A DNA stretch of 64,000 bases from Methylobacterium aquaticum (GCF_016804325.1 NZ_CP043627.1:4917001-4981000); one strand, 5' to 3'. Positions 50,716 through 60,268 are shown, numbered from the stretch's first letter. Notes: generated by a model from the sequence alone, not told the origin. Made by a program: numbers and translations.

Positions 50716-52243
50716 CGCTGCCCGCGACGCCCGCGCCGGCGACCAGCCGCAGGTGGGGAACGGCCGGACGCGCCTCGGCCCGGCAGGTGCGGTTGCGGCC
50801 GCCGCTCTTCGCCGCGTAGAGCGCCGCATCGGCCGCCCGGTAGAGCTCTCCCTGCGCGCCGCCGATCGCTTCCGCGAGCCCGATGCTCACCGTGACCGCG
50901 CCGACCGGGATGCCGGCGGAAGCCACCGCCAGGGTCGCGACCTCGGCGTGCAGGCGCTCGGCGACCCGGGCCGCCCCCTCCGCGTCGGTGCCGGCCAGGA
51001 TGACGCCGAACTCCTCGCCGCCGATCCGGCAGACGAGGTCGCCCGGCCGGTGGAGGGCGGCCGACAGGCAGCGCGCCAGTCCGCGCAGGATCTCGTCGCC
51101 GACGGCGTGGCCGAAACGGTCGTTGAAGCGCTTGAAGTGGTCGGCATCGACGATCAGCAGCGACAGGGGGCGATCGCCGCGGGCCGTCGCCAGCGCCTGC
51201 CGCAGGGCCTCGTCGAAGCGGCGCCGGTTCGGCAGCCCGGTCAGCCCGTCGGTCAACGAGAGGCTGGCGAGCTCGGCCTCGACCGCCTCGCGGCGACGGA
51301 ATTCCCGTGCGCACAGCCGGGCCAGCACCACCGCGAGGCCGAACAGGGCGAGAAGCGTGGCGCCGATCATCAGCGCCCTGGCGCGCCATCCGGCCTCGAT
51401 CTCCTCGGTGCTGAGCCCGATCGCCAGGATCAGCGGCAGGTCGCCGACCTGGGTGAAGGTGAACAGCCGATGCACCCCGTCGCGGACGGCGCGCTCGGCG
51501 AAGCTGCCGTCGCGCTCCTGGAGCGCCCGCTGGAAGGTCGGCATCCCGGACAGGTCGGTGCCGACATCCCGCACGTCGTAGGGAAAGCGCACGATCCGGA
51601 TGCCGTCCTGGCGGATCAGGTTGATGCCGCTGTTCGGCCCGAGGCCGATCTTCGCGAGCATCCGGGTGAAGTGCGACAGCTTCAGCGTGGCGACCACCAC
51701 ACCGCCGAACGACCCGTCCGGCTTCGCGACGCGCCGGCTGAACGCCACCGTGTAGGCGCCCGACATCCGGGACTGGTACGGCTTGCTGATGTAGAGCCCG
51801 GCCTCGGGGTTCTGCCGATGGACCTGGAAGTAGTCGCGATCGGCGAAGCTCCCGCCGGCGCCCGACGGGTAATGCGAGTTGAGGGCGCCTTTGCCGTTCT
51901 CGTCGAACAGGACCAGGATGCCCGCCCCATCGGCGGTCACGACCCGGTCGAACAGGATCAGGTGCCGCAGGGCCTCGGGCGCCTGGGCGACGAGGGGGTT
52001 TTCCAGTTTGGCGATCATGCCCTGCAAGGCGAGGTCCATGATCTCGACGTTGCGCACGACGTCGGTCTCGATGAGCTGAAGGAGATTCTTCGAGGTTTCC
52101 TCGGCCCGCGACCACATCTCCTGTCGCATCTCGTACAGCATCAGCCCGGAGACGAGCAGCATGCCGAGAGGGGCCAGCACACCGAGCACGAGCCAGACCC
52201 GGACGGTCCGGGGCCCGGCGAGGAAGCGGCGCGGCGACGGCAT
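50702..52243 (-). CDS. Membrane-bound diguanylate cyclase with dCACHE-type sensor
   Basis: This 513-residue protein has two membrane segments (TVRVWLVLGVLAPLGMLLVS; ALMIGATLLALFGLAVVLA) that frame a periplasmic sensor: SADGAG-like segments, NSHYPSGAGGSFADRDYFQV and KPYQSRMSGAYTVAFSRRVA, resembling a Cache/PDC domain. The C-terminal GGDEF domain has the catalytic loop GGEEF at residues 408-412. An RPGD inhibitory site lies five residues before it, so product feedback is expected. No EAL domain is fused. It synthesises c-di-GMP in response to an external ligand. Confidence 0.93.
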   Translation of the reverse strand: MPSPRRFLAGPRTVRVWLVLGVLAPLGMLLVSGLMLYEMRQEMWSRAEETSKNLLQLIETDVVRNVEIMDLALQGMIAKLENPLVAQAPEALRHLILFDRVVTADGAGILVLFDENGKGALNSHYPSGAGGSFADRDYFQVHRQNPEAGLYISKPYQSRMSGAYTVAFSRRVAKPDGSFGGVVVATLKLSHFTRMLAKIGLGPNSGINLIRQDGIRIVRFPYDVRDVGTDLSGMPTFQRALQERDGSFAERAVRDGVHRLFTFTQVGDLPLILAIGLSTEEIEAGWRARALMIGATLLALFGLAVVLARLCAREFRRREAVEAELASLSLTDGLTGLPNRRRFDEALRQALATARGDRPLSLLIVDADHFKRFNDRFGHAVGDEILRGLARCLSAALHRPGDLVCRIGGEEFGVILAGTDAEGAARVAERLHAEVATLAVASAGIPVGAVTVSIGLAEAIGGAQGELYRAADAALYAAKSGGRNRTCRAEARPAVPHLRLVAGAGVAGSVSAP

Positions 52244-52401
52244 CGGGACGGATCTCTCGGAAACGACTTCACCAGAAGCCTACCCCGCGCCCGAAACTCT
52301 AAACAAGACTTTCACGCGGCGGGCGTTCCCGGCCTCTTCCACAACCGGGACACGCCGGCCTCCGTGATATCGTGTGAGACGCTTGACAGCCCACGGCCGC
52401 C

Positions 52402-52902
52402 TCAGCGCCGCGGCGGCGCGGCCCACATCGTCGCCGGCCCGCGCCCGGCGAAGCGGCCGGCCGCGAGCCAGTAGACCAGCCCGGCGACCCCGCCGGCGCA
52501 GAACAGGAGCGCCGTCACCCGCCCCTCGCTGGCCCCGACCGGCCCGGCGGCGCCGCGCATCAGCCAGGGCAGGAGCGCCGTGAGGAGGCCGGTGGCGCCG
52601 CCGTACCAGGCGAGCGCGCGCCACCCCAGCACCTCGCCGACGATCGCGTTGAGGACGGGCGGCACCGCGACGAGGAGCAGGATCGCGCGGCCCAAGCTCA
52701 AGGCGGCCTCGACCATCCCGGGATCGGGCGCGTAGCCCTCCGCGAGGTCCGACAGCACGGCCTCCAGCCCCGACAGGCCGAATTGGCCCAGAAGGTCGCG
52801 GAGGATCGGATCCATCGCGACGCCGATCCCGAGGGCGAGCGCCCCGCAGGCGATCGCCATCAGGAGCCCGGTCGCGACGGCGAGGAGACGGCCAAGCGAC
52901 AT
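52402..52902 (-). CDS. Hypothetical membrane protein
   Basis: This 166-residue protein has about four hydrophobic segments (LLAVATGLLMAIACGALALG, AILLLVAVPPVLNAIVGEVL, GGATGLLTALLPWLMRG, VTALLFCAGGVAGLVYWLAA). No family is recognised. It begins 10 nt after the rlmN stop, so it is probably the last gene of that operon. Its function cannot be inferred. Confidence 0.75.
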   Translation of the reverse strand: MSLGRLLAVATGLLMAIACGALALGIGVAMDPILRDLLGQFGLSGLEAVLSDLAEGYAPDPGMVEAALSLGRAILLLVAVPPVLNAIVGEVLGWRALAWYGGATGLLTALLPWLMRGAAGPVGASEGRVTALLFCAGGVAGLVYWLAAGRFAGRGPATMWAAPPRR

Positions 52903-52912
52903 CGTTCGTCCG

Positions 52913-54220
52913 TCAGTCGTCGTCGTGGCCCACGGCGTAGACGCCCTCGGCGCCGATCCCTTCTTCCAGCATCAGCCGGGCGCGGGCCCGCAGCTTCTCG
53001 GTCTCGCTCTTGAGCTGGCCGCAGGCCGCCAGGATGTCGCGGCCCCGCGGCGTGCGCACCGGCGAGGCGTAGCCGGCATTGAACACGATCTCGGAGAAGC
53101 GCTCGATCCGCTCCCAGTCCGAGCACTCGTACTTGGAGCCGGGCCATGGGTTGAACGGGATCAGGTTGATCTTGGCCGGGATGCCCTTCAGCAGCCGCAC
53201 CAGCTCGCGGGCCTCTGCGTCGGAATCGTTGACGCCCTTCAGCATCACGTACTCGAAGGTGATGCGGCGGGCATTCGACACGCCCGGATAGTCGCGGCAG
53301 GCCTGAAGCAGGTCGCGGATCGGGTATTTACGGTTGAGCGGCACCAATTCGTTGCGCAGGTCGTCGCGCACGGCGTGCAGCGAGATCGCCAGCATGGCGT
53401 TGGCATCGAGGCCGAGCCGCTCGAATTGCGGCACCACGCCGGAGGTCGAGACGGTGATGCGCCGGCGCGACAGGCCTAAGCCCTCGTGGTCGCTCATCAC
53501 GCCGACCGCGTCGATGACGTTGTCGACGTTGTAGAGCGGCTCGCCCATGCCCATGAACACGATGTTCGAGACGAAGCGCGAGCCGTCGACCGGCACGAAG
53601 GCCCCCTTCGGCGGGGTCTTGCCCGGCCAGTCGCCGAGGCGGTCGCGGGCCACCACCAGCTGCGAGACGATCTCTTCGGCCGACAGGTTGCGCACCAGGC
53701 GCTGCGTGCCGGTATGGCAGAACGAGCAGGTGAGCGTGCAGCCGACCTGCGACGAGACGCAGAGCGTGCCGCGGTCGTTGGCCGGGATGTAGACGCACTC
53801 GATCTCGGCGCCGCGATTGTGGTCGTGCTTGCCGGTCGGCGGCATGCGGATCAGCCACTTGCGGGTGCCGTCGCGCGACACCTGCTCGTTCACCACCTCG
53901 GGCCGGTCGAGGGTGTGGATGCCGGCGAGCTGGTTCTTCAGCACCTTGCTGACGTTGGTCATCTCGTCGAAGGACGCCGCGCCGCGCACGTTGATCCAGT
54001 GCCACAGCTGGCCGGCCCGCATGCGCTGCTCGCGCTCGGGCACGCCGATGGCGGCGAGCCGCCCCTTCAGGGCCTCGCGGGTCAGGCCGACGAGGGAGGT
54101 CGGACCGGTGGTCTCCAGCGCCTCGGGGCGGATCTCGGGCGTCTTCTCGATCGCCGGGGGGTGTGCTGCTGAAACGGCGCCATCCCCGCGCCGGGCGGTG
54201 TCGAACGACGCCGTCGCCAT
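52913..54220 (-). CDS. rlmN: Dual-specificity rRNA/tRNA (adenine-C2) methyltransferase RlmN
   Basis: RlmN is a radical-SAM enzyme that methylates A2503 in 23S rRNA and A37 in tRNA. The 435-residue protein contains the CX3CX2C cluster motif at Cys161, Cys165 and Cys168 ([14 protein letters not shown]), [32 protein letters not shown] and the second catalytic Cys near the C-terminus in [12 protein letters not shown]. The N-terminal extension of about 40 residues is longer than in E. coli. Upstream on the same strand is the IalB-family gene, as in many Hyphomicrobiales. Confidence 0.97.
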   Translation of the reverse strand: MATASFDTARRGDGAVSAAHPPAIEKTPEIRPEALETTGPTSLVGLTREALKGRLAAIGVPEREQRMRAGQLWHWINVRGAASFDEMTNVSKVLKNQLAGIHTLDRPEVVNEQVSRDGTRKWLIRMPPTGKHDHNRGAEIECVYIPANDRGTLCVSSQVGCTLTCSFCHTGTQRLVRNLSAEEIVSQLVVARDRLGDWPGKTPPKGAFVPVDGSRFVSNIVFMGMGEPLYNVDNVIDAVGVMSDHEGLGLSRRRITVSTSGVVPQFERLGLDANAMLAISLHAVRDDLRNELVPLNRKYPIRDLLQACRDYPGVSNARRITFEYVMLKGVNDSDAEARELVRLLKGIPAKINLIPFNPWPGSKYECSDWERIERFSEIVFNAGYASPVRTPRGRDILAACGQLKSETEKLRARARLMLEEGIGAEGVYAVGHDDD

Positions 54221-54399
54221 GATCTTACGAACCTTCGAATGAAACGGATGAGGGCCGCATATAGGGGTATTCGGGCGGAAACGCGATGGGCGGGCACGGA
54301 ATCCGGTGAGGACCGGGCGTGCCGGCAGAAAGAAGAGGCGCGGGTTTCCCCTCTCCCGCGGAAGGCAGGGCTGTCAGAGAAAAACCCCTTTCGGAACCG

Positions 54400-54675
54400 A
54401 GCGCGGGATCCCCTCTCCAGGCGATACCGGGCTTGCCCGGTATCGCTGCAAGGTGTGGGAGAGGAGTAGGGGCGATCGAAGATCGCGCAGGGTGGAGACG
54501 GTGCCGCAATGACTCTGAACTGTCGAGCTGCGCAGCTCGACGCTTAGTGGCTTACCCTGAAGCCGAGCCACCCTCACGCGGGATCTTCGATCCCCCGGCC
54601 CCTCTCCCACACGGAAAGAGGGGAGATGCGCCATCCCTTTTCCCGGACAGCCCTGCGCAAAAGGGAGAGGAGGCA
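54400..54675. repeat. Family C interspersed palindromic element, copy 2
   Basis: It starts with the same terminal repeat as copy 1 (AGCGCGGGATCCCC at 54400) and contains GGGGCGATCGAAGATCGCGC and GAACTGTCGAGCTGCGCAGC in inverse orientation to copy 1. A perfect 12-bp hairpin GCGATACCGGGC-tt-GCCCGGTATCGC is present at 54421-54446 and is absent from copy 1. The right end is less well defined. Confidence 0.65.
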
Positions 54676-54716
54676 CCCGCGCCCCGCCTTCACCCGGTTT
54701 TCAAAGTATCGTCAGC

Positions 54717-55319
54717 TTACTTGCACTCGTCCCGCGTCCGCTTCATCGCCTCGCCGAAGCCGTCGAGGGCGTATTCGTCGGTCGAGGCGTTGCCGCGCTG
54801 CGAGACCGCCTTGACGACGACCTTCTTGCCGCGGGACATCTCGGCGACGACCTTGCTCTCGTCGGCCGGGTTCTGCACCCAGGCATTGGCGCCCTTCACC
54901 ACCAGCGCGTAGCGGGCCGAGCCGATCGCCAGGCTCGGATCGGAGGCGCTGGACGCCGGGGTCGGCACCGCGCCGTTCGCCGCCGCGGTGGTGGTCGTCT
55001 GGCCGCTGCCCGGCTTGGGCGCGAAGCCGAGCATCACCGCGACCTCGTTGTTGACCTTCTCGCCCTTGCGCACGGTGACGAAGAGGTAGGCCGGATCGCG
55101 CTTCAGGCTCTTGGGCAGCCGCACCTGCGGCTGGCTGATGGCGTAGCAGATGCGCGACTTGCCCTCGCCGGCGGCGAAGACGTTCCAGTCGCCGAAGGTG
55201 CCGATGGGACTGGCCTGGAGGCTCGGGGGCGCGGCCTCCGCCTTGGGCTTCGGCCGGGCTTCGGCGGGCAGGACGAGGGCGAACAGGCCGAGGGCGGCGA
55301 GGAGGGATGCGCGAGTCAT
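54717..55319 (-). CDS. Invasion-associated locus B (IalB) family protein
   Basis: This 200-residue exported protein has a signal peptide (SLLAALGLFALVLPAEA) and the IalB-type core: GTFGDWNVFAAGEGKSRICY, YLFVTVRKGEKVNNEVAVML and KGANAWVQNPADESKVVAEM followed by SRGKKVVVKA. IalB in Bartonella is implicated in erythrocyte invasion, but the family is universal in Hyphomicrobiales and its molecular role is unknown. A Thr/Ala-rich insertion (TTTTAAANGAVPTPASS) is present. It is upstream of rlmN on the same strand with a 496-base gap that contains family C copy 2. Confidence 0.88.
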   Translation of the reverse strand: MTRASLLAALGLFALVLPAEARPKPKAEAAPPSLQASPIGTFGDWNVFAAGEGKSRICYAISQPQVRLPKSLKRDPAYLFVTVRKGEKVNNEVAVMLGFAPKPGSGQTTTTAAANGAVPTPASSASDPSLAIGSARYALVVKGANAWVQNPADESKVVAEMSRGKKVVVKAVSQRGNASTDEYALDGFGEAMKRTRDECK

Positions 55320-55326
55320 GCGGGCA

Positions 55327-55388
55327 CTCTAGAGCATTATCCGACGAAGTGGATACCGGTTCGTCGCAGAAAATGCGGCGAAATCAAA
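55327..55388. repeat. Conserved intergenic sequence, GAGCATTnTCCGACGAAGTGG type
   Basis: The sequence around TCTAGAGCATTATCCGACG and GTGGATACCGGTTCGTCGC resembles an intergenic motif I recall from many Rhizobiales genomes. A related fragment (GGAAAATGCGGCGGAATCA) recurs at 55467-55485. No second complete copy is in this window. Confidence 0.5.
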
Positions 55389-55391
55389 CAC

Positions 55392-55434
55392 CTAGCGCTG
55401 CGCCCGATCGCGGCGCGATCGGGCGCAGCGCTAG
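55392..55434. repeat. Perfect 20-bp-arm palindrome
   Basis: CTAGCGCTGCGCCCGATCGC and its exact complement flank a three-base GGC loop. It lies in a divergent promoter region between IalB and the APH-like gene, so it is not a terminator of either. It could be a recombination or regulator site. Confidence 0.85.
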
Positions 55435-55596
55435 AAACGGGGGGTGCGCTTGCCCACCCGATTGCCGGAAAATGCGGCGGAATCAGTGGGCTGCGCGCAC
55501 GTTCCGGCGAATTGCTGCGGTGCAGGAATGACCCGCGGCCCCCGGTGGGGCATGGTCCGCCCCGAGAAAACGCACACGAGAGGCCGCGAAGGTCGC

Positions 55597-56649
55597 ATGA
55601 ACGCCCCATCCCCGTCGGACCTGCCCGAGACCATCCCGGTGCGCGAGGCGCACCGCTTCCCGACCGAAGCGCTGGAAGCGTTCATCGCCGAGCACGGGCT
55701 GGGGCGTCTCACCGAGCTGCGCCAGATGCGCGGCGGGCAATCGAACCCGACCTTCCTGGTCATCGCCGAGGCCGGCGAATACGTGCTGAGGAAGCAGCCG
55801 CCGGGCAAGCTCCTGCCCTCCGCCCACGCGGTCGACCGGGAGTTCCGGGTGTTGCAGGCCCTGTCGCGCACCGACGTGCCGGTGCCGCAGGCGGTGGCCT
55901 ATTGCGCCGACCCCGCCGTGATCGGCACCCCGTTCTACCTGATGGAGCGGCTGCACGGCCGGGTGTTCTGGGATCCGCTGCTGCCCGAACTGCCGCGCGA
56001 GGAGCGGGCGGGAATCTATGACGGGATGAACGAGGCGCTCGCGCGCCTCCACCTCGTCGATCCCGGGGCGGTCGGCCTCGGCGATTTCGGCCGCGCCGGC
56101 AACTACTTCCAGCGCCAGACCGAGCGCTGGTCGAAGCAGTGGACCGCCTCGAAGACCCGGGAGAACCCCGCGATCGACCGCCTCGCCGAGTGGCTGCCGG
56201 CCCACATCCCGGCGGACAGCGACGAGACCCGGATCGTCCACGGCGATTTCCGCCTCGACAACATGATCTTCCACAAGAGCGAGCCGCGGGTGATCGGCAT
56301 CATCGACTGGGAACTGGCGACGCTCGGCCATCCGCTCGCCGATCTCGGCTATAACTGCATCGCCTACAACACCGACCCGTCCGCCTATCGCGGCATGCTC
56401 GGATACGACCTTCCCGCCCTGGGCATCCCGACCCAGGACGAGTACGTGCGCCGCTACTGCGAGCGCACCGGGCGGCGCGACGGCATCACGCCGTTCCACG
56501 TCGCCTTCGCGCTGTTCCGACTGGCGGTAATCCTGGAGGGCGTGCTCGCCCGCTCCAAGGCCGGCAACGCCTCGAGCGACGAGGCGAGCCAGAAGGGCGC
56601 GCTCGGCATCGCGCTTGCCGAGCGGGGCTGGGAGCTGGCGAAAGGCTGA
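55597..56649 (+). CDS. APH/ACAD10-type phosphotransferase family protein
   Basis: This 350-residue protein has the aminoglycoside-phosphotransferase/kinase-like fold: MRGGQSNPTFLVIAEAGEYV followed by LRKQPPG, IVHGDFRLDNMIFHK (catalytic HGDxxxxN) and VIGIIDWELATLGHPLADLG (metal-binding Asp). It resembles the ACAD10/11 N-terminal domain, which phosphorylates 4-hydroxyacyl-CoA in the degradation of 4-hydroxy fatty acids; the neighbourhood gives no confirmation. ATG 55597 is chosen with a GAAGG site upstream. Confidence 0.88.
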   Translation: MNAPSPSDLPETIPVREAHRFPTEALEAFIAEHGLGRLTELRQMRGGQSNPTFLVIAEAGEYVLRKQPPGKLLPSAHAVDREFRVLQALSRTDVPVPQAVAYCADPAVIGTPFYLMERLHGRVFWDPLLPELPREERAGIYDGMNEALARLHLVDPGAVGLGDFGRAGNYFQRQTERWSKQWTASKTRENPAIDRLAEWLPAHIPADSDETRIVHGDFRLDNMIFHKSEPRVIGIIDWELATLGHPLADLGYNCIAYNTDPSAYRGMLGYDLPALGIPTQDEYVRRYCERTGRRDGITPFHVAFALFRLAVILEGVLARSKAGNASSDEASQKGALGIALAERGWELAKG

Positions 56650-56680
56650 CGACCGGACTGGGCCGTCGCCCGACGGCCCG

Positions 56681-56875
56681 TCACGCCCGGGCGGCGTCCT
56701 CGCGCTCGCGGCGCCGCCGCAGGCGGGTGACGCCGTAGATCGTCGCGAGCCGCAGGCGGGCGGAGCGGACCGGGGGCGCGCTGCGCTCGGCCTGGAACGC
56801 CGCGATGGTGCGGAGCGCCGCCGCGACGGAGCGCTCCAGGGCGGCGGTGTCGTCGGTGATCCGGACGGGCTGCAT
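56681..56875 (-). CDS. Small Arg-rich hypothetical protein
   Basis: This 64-residue protein contains MQPVRITDDTAALERSVAA and a basic C-terminus (YGVTRLRRRREREDAARA). The start ATG is preceded by GAGGGGA at a proper distance, which favours translation. No family is recognised. It is convergent with the APH-like gene. Confidence 0.5.
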   Translation of the reverse strand: MQPVRITDDTAALERSVAAALRTIAAFQAERSAPPVRSARLRLATIYGVTRLRRRREREDAARA

Positions 56876-57053
56876 CGGGATGTCCCCTCCTGCTGTCTGT
56901 CTTCCGGTTTGACCCCGACAATCCGGCGCGCGCGGGGCCGGATCGTGGCAAGTCCGAGCCTCGATCAAGACTTTCTTCATCATTCGACAGGGCGGTTTCG
57001 CCGGGTCGACGCCGTCCCGGGACCGGACCGACCCCGGGACGGCGCTTCCGCGA

Positions 57054-57623
57054 TCAGACGACCGGCACGACGGTCCAGGCGGCCGATGCGGCGACAGCCA
57101 CGTCGAACGCACCCTCCACTCCCTCGCGCCAGAGCGAGAACAGCGTCGGCGGGCTGAGCGCCAGGACGGCGTGGACCTCCCGGCGGCCCGGGCGCAATTC
57201 GGCGCCGAGACGCCTGGCGAGCGCCCGCATCGGGCGATTGCCGGCAAGGCAGCGCAGGTGCAGCCGGCGCGTGCCGCCGTTGCGGGCGGCCTGCGCGAGG
57301 CGCGCGCCGAGGGCGGCGCCGAGCCCCCGCCCGCGATGGCCGGGCGCCACCGCGAAGGCGATTTCGGCCTCTTTCGCCGCCCCGACGGGACGCAATTCGC
57401 CGATGCCCTGCAATTCTCCTTGCGCGAAGGCGCCGAAGACCATCCCCTCGGCGGAGACGGCATGGGCCGCATAGGACGCGGCCGCGGCCTCGCTCACCGT
57501 GCCCATGAAGCGGTCGAAGCGGGAATCCGGGTCGAGGCCCCGGAACAGGGTGACGACCGCATCGCGGTCGGTCGACCAGAGGCGCCGGATCTGGATGCCG
57601 GCAAGTCGCTGGGTGTCTGGCAT
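57054..57623 (-). CDS. GNAT-family N-acetyltransferase
   Basis: This 189-residue protein has the GNAT acetyl-CoA loop AEIAFAVAPGHRGRGLGAAL and the preceding FGAFAQGELQGIGELRPV. VTLFRGLDPDSRFDRFMGT is the usual N-terminal region. It acetylates an unknown amine. ATG 57623 yields a normal GNAT length. It is divergent from zapE. Confidence 0.85.
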   Translation of the reverse strand: MPDTQRLAGIQIRRLWSTDRDAVVTLFRGLDPDSRFDRFMGTVSEAAAASYAAHAVSAEGMVFGAFAQGELQGIGELRPVGAAKEAEIAFAVAPGHRGRGLGAALGARLAQAARNGGTRRLHLRCLAGNRPMRALARRLGAELRPGRREVHAVLALSPPTLFSLWREGVEGAFDVAVAASAAWTVVPVV

Positions 57624-57820
57624 TCTCGAGGTGCACTCCGAACGGGTTCGGCACGATCTCGAGCGTTTCCTCGTCCCGGTCGCCGACCGGGATTGTGCAA
57701 TGCAGCAGATGGGAGTGCCGTTCCGGGGTTGCATGGCCGGACGGCCGTGCCGCCGGCGCATGGCGCCGCCATGATCTCACCGCATTGCGCGGGCCCGCGC
57801 GCCGCGATAATCCCGTCTCC

Positions 57821-59020
57821 GTGACGCAAAGCCCCGCTTCCGCCGCCCGCGGCCCGGTCGCCATCCGCTACGACGCCCTGGTCGAGTCGGGTGCGATCGA
57901 GCGCGATCCCGCCCAGACCGATCTCGTCGCCCGCCTCGACGGGCTGATCCGCGACCTCGCCGCGGCGCCGCCGCCGGACAAGCCCGGTCTCCTCGGCCGG
58001 CTGTTCGGCCGCCAGCCGGAGCCGGTGGCGGGTCCCCGCGGCCTCTACGTCTGGGGCCTGGTCGGTCGCGGCAAGACCATGCTGATGGACCTGTTCCACG
58101 AGGCGGCCCCGAACCCGAAGCGCCGGGTGCATTTCCACGCCTTCATGGGCGACGTGCACGAGCGCATCCATCGCCACCGCCAAGCGGTGAAGCAGGGGAC
58201 CGTGAAGGGCGACGACCCGATCCAGCCGGTGGCCGAGGCCCTGGCGGGGGAGGCGCGCCTGCTCTGCTTCGACGAGTTCACGGTGACCGACATCGCCGAC
58301 GCGATGATCCTCGGGCGCCTGTTCACCGCCCTCTTCGCCCGCGGCGTGGTGATGGTGGCGACCTCGAACGTCGAGCCCGACCGGCTCTACGAGGGCGGAT
58401 TGAACCGCGCCCTGTTCCTGCCCTTCATCGAGCAGCTGAAGGAGCGGGTCGCGGTGGTGCGGCTCGATTCGCGCACCGATTTCCGCCTGGAGAAGCTCGG
58501 CGGCAGCCCGGTCTACCACGTCCCGGCGGACGAGGCGGCGGCGCAGGCGCTCACCGGCGCGTTCCGGGCCCTGTCCGGCGAGCCGCAAGGGCGGCCGACG
58601 ACGATCCAGGTCAAGGGCCACGAGGTGGCGATTCCCGAAGCCGCCGGTGGCGTCGCCCGCTTCACCTTCCCGGATCTCTGCGCCCGGCCGCTGGGTGCGG
58701 CCGACTACCTGGCGCTGGCCGAGCGCTTCCACACCGTGATCGTCGAGGACATTCCGGTGATGGACATGCCCCAGCGCAACGAGGCCAAGCGCTTCATCAT
58801 CCTGGTCGATGCGCTCTACGACACCCGCACCAAGCTGCTCGCCTCCGCCGCCGCCGAGCCGACCGGGCTGTACCTGGCCGATTCCGGCCGCGAGGCATTC
58901 GAGTTCGAGCGCACGGTTTCGCGCCTGATCGAGATGCGCTCGGAGGAATACCTCGCCCTGCCGCATGGACGGCCGGACTCCGAGGCCTCGGGCAGCACGA
59001 CGGGGCTGGTGGAGACCTGA
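57821..59020 (+). CDS. zapE: Cell division protein ZapE (AFG1-like ATPase)
   Basis: This 399-residue AAA-type ATPase has the Walker A motif VGRGKT near residues 81-86, preceded by RGLYVWGL. Walker B LLCFDEFTVTDIADAMIL follows, then VVMVATSNVEPDRLYEGGLN. ZapE associates with the Z ring in constricting cells and is related to mitochondrial AFG1. The long N-terminal extension (to residue about 70) is common in alphaproteobacteria. The GTG at 57821 is preferred because the residues upstream are compositionally odd. It is divergent from the GNAT gene. Confidence 0.93.
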   Translation: MTQSPASAARGPVAIRYDALVESGAIERDPAQTDLVARLDGLIRDLAAAPPPDKPGLLGRLFGRQPEPVAGPRGLYVWGLVGRGKTMLMDLFHEAAPNPKRRVHFHAFMGDVHERIHRHRQAVKQGTVKGDDPIQPVAEALAGEARLLCFDEFTVTDIADAMILGRLFTALFARGVVMVATSNVEPDRLYEGGLNRALFLPFIEQLKERVAVVRLDSRTDFRLEKLGGSPVYHVPADEAAAQALTGAFRALSGEPQGRPTTIQVKGHEVAIPEAAGGVARFTFPDLCARPLGAADYLALAERFHTVIVEDIPVMDMPQRNEAKRFIILVDALYDTRTKLLASAAAEPTGLYLADSGREAFEFERTVSRLIEMRSEEYLALPHGRPDSEASGSTTGLVET

Positions 59021-59092
59021 GCCTTCTTGATGGTGCCGCATTTCGCGCGCCGAAGCGGCGGCGCCGTTAGATCATTCTCCCCGAGGCCCCCG

Positions 59093-60229
59093 ATGACCCC
59101 CTCCCCCACGCCCACCGATTTCTCGCCCGAGCGCGCCGTCGCGGCGATCTCGCGCTGGCTGGCGGTGGAAAGCCCGACGGATTCGGCCGACGGCGTCAAC
59201 CGGATGATGGACCTCGTCGCCGGGGAGGCCGCCGGCTTGAACCTCGCCGCCGAGCAGGTGCCGGGCCGCGACGGCTTCGGCGACAACCTGATCCTGCGGG
59301 CGGGGCCGCGGACGGGCGAACCGGGCATCCTAGTCCTGTCCCACCTCGACACGGTGCATCCGATCGGCACGCTGGCAAACGATCTGCCGGTGCGGGTCGA
59401 GGGGGATCGCCTCTACGGCCCGGGCGTCTACGACATGAAGGGCGGCGCCTGGCTGGCGCTCCAGGCATTCGCCGCGGCGTCCCGCTCGGGTCTGGCGCGG
59501 CGCCCCCTCACCTTCCTGTTCAGCAGCGACGAGGAGACCGGCTCGCAATCGACCCGCGGGCTGATCGAGGAGCTGGGAGCCAAGAGCGCCGCCGTGCTGG
59601 TGACCGAGCCCGGCCGCGACGGCGGCAAGGTGGTGACCGGGCGCAAGGGCGTCGGGCGCTTCGACGTCCATGTCGAGGGCCGGCCCTCCCATGCCGGCAC
59701 CCGCCACGCCGACGGCCGCAACGCCATCCGGGAGGCCGCCCGGCTGATCCTGGAGATCGAGGGGCTGACCGATTACACCCGCGGCGTCACCACCACGGTC
59801 GGGACGATCAGCGGCGGCACCGCCGAGAACGTGGTGCCGCAGCATTGCCGCTTCGCCGTCGATTTGCGGGTCGTCACCGCCGCCGACGGCGAGGATTACG
59901 CCGGCCGGATCCTGGGCTTGCGCGCCAGCCAGGATTTTCGCGTGACGGTGACCGGCGGCATGAACCGGCCGCCCTACGCCTCGCAGGCGGGCGCCGCCCT
60001 CTACGCCCATGCCAAGGCGCTCGCCCGCGACGAGCTCGGCCTCGATCTCGGCGAAGTGCCGCTGACCGGCGGCGGCTCGGACGGCAACTTCACGGCGGCG
60101 CTCGGCATCCCGACCCTCGACGGGCTCGGCATCGACGGCGACGGGGCGCATACCCTGCAGGAATACGGCCTGATCTCCTCGATCGCCCCGCGGATGCGGC
60201 TGATGCAGCGGCTGCTGGAGACGCTGTAA
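59093..60229 (+). CDS. M20-family metallopeptidase (glutamate carboxypeptidase-like)
   Basis: This 378-residue protein has M20 zinc motifs: LVLSHLDTVHPIG, GPGVYDMKGGAWLAL and FLFSSDEETGSQSTRG. RPSHAGTRHADGRNAI supplies another ligand region with the dimerisation domain, and LTGGGSDGNFTAALGIPTLD is typical of carboxypeptidase G2/ArgE-like members. It is cytosolic with no signal. The substrate could be an N-acyl amino acid or a glutamyl peptide. ATG 59093 is supported by family length. Confidence 0.92.
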   Translation: MTPSPTPTDFSPERAVAAISRWLAVESPTDSADGVNRMMDLVAGEAAGLNLAAEQVPGRDGFGDNLILRAGPRTGEPGILVLSHLDTVHPIGTLANDLPVRVEGDRLYGPGVYDMKGGAWLALQAFAAASRSGLARRPLTFLFSSDEETGSQSTRGLIEELGAKSAAVLVTEPGRDGGKVVTGRKGVGRFDVHVEGRPSHAGTRHADGRNAIREAARLILEIEGLTDYTRGVTTTVGTISGGTAENVVPQHCRFAVDLRVVTAADGEDYAGRILGLRASQDFRVTVTGGMNRPPYASQAGAALYAHAKALARDELGLDLGEVPLTGGGSDGNFTAALGIPTLDGLGIDGDGAHTLQEYGLISSIAPRMRLMQRLLETL

Positions 60230-60268
60230 CGCGTCTGTTTTCAGCGCCGGCTGGCTGACATCCGCAGG

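Noticed and set aside
57695..57820. Longer ZapE start upstream of 57821
   Set aside because: The added residues are Arg-rich and unlike any ZapE, and they would overlap the divergent GNAT gene's promoter.
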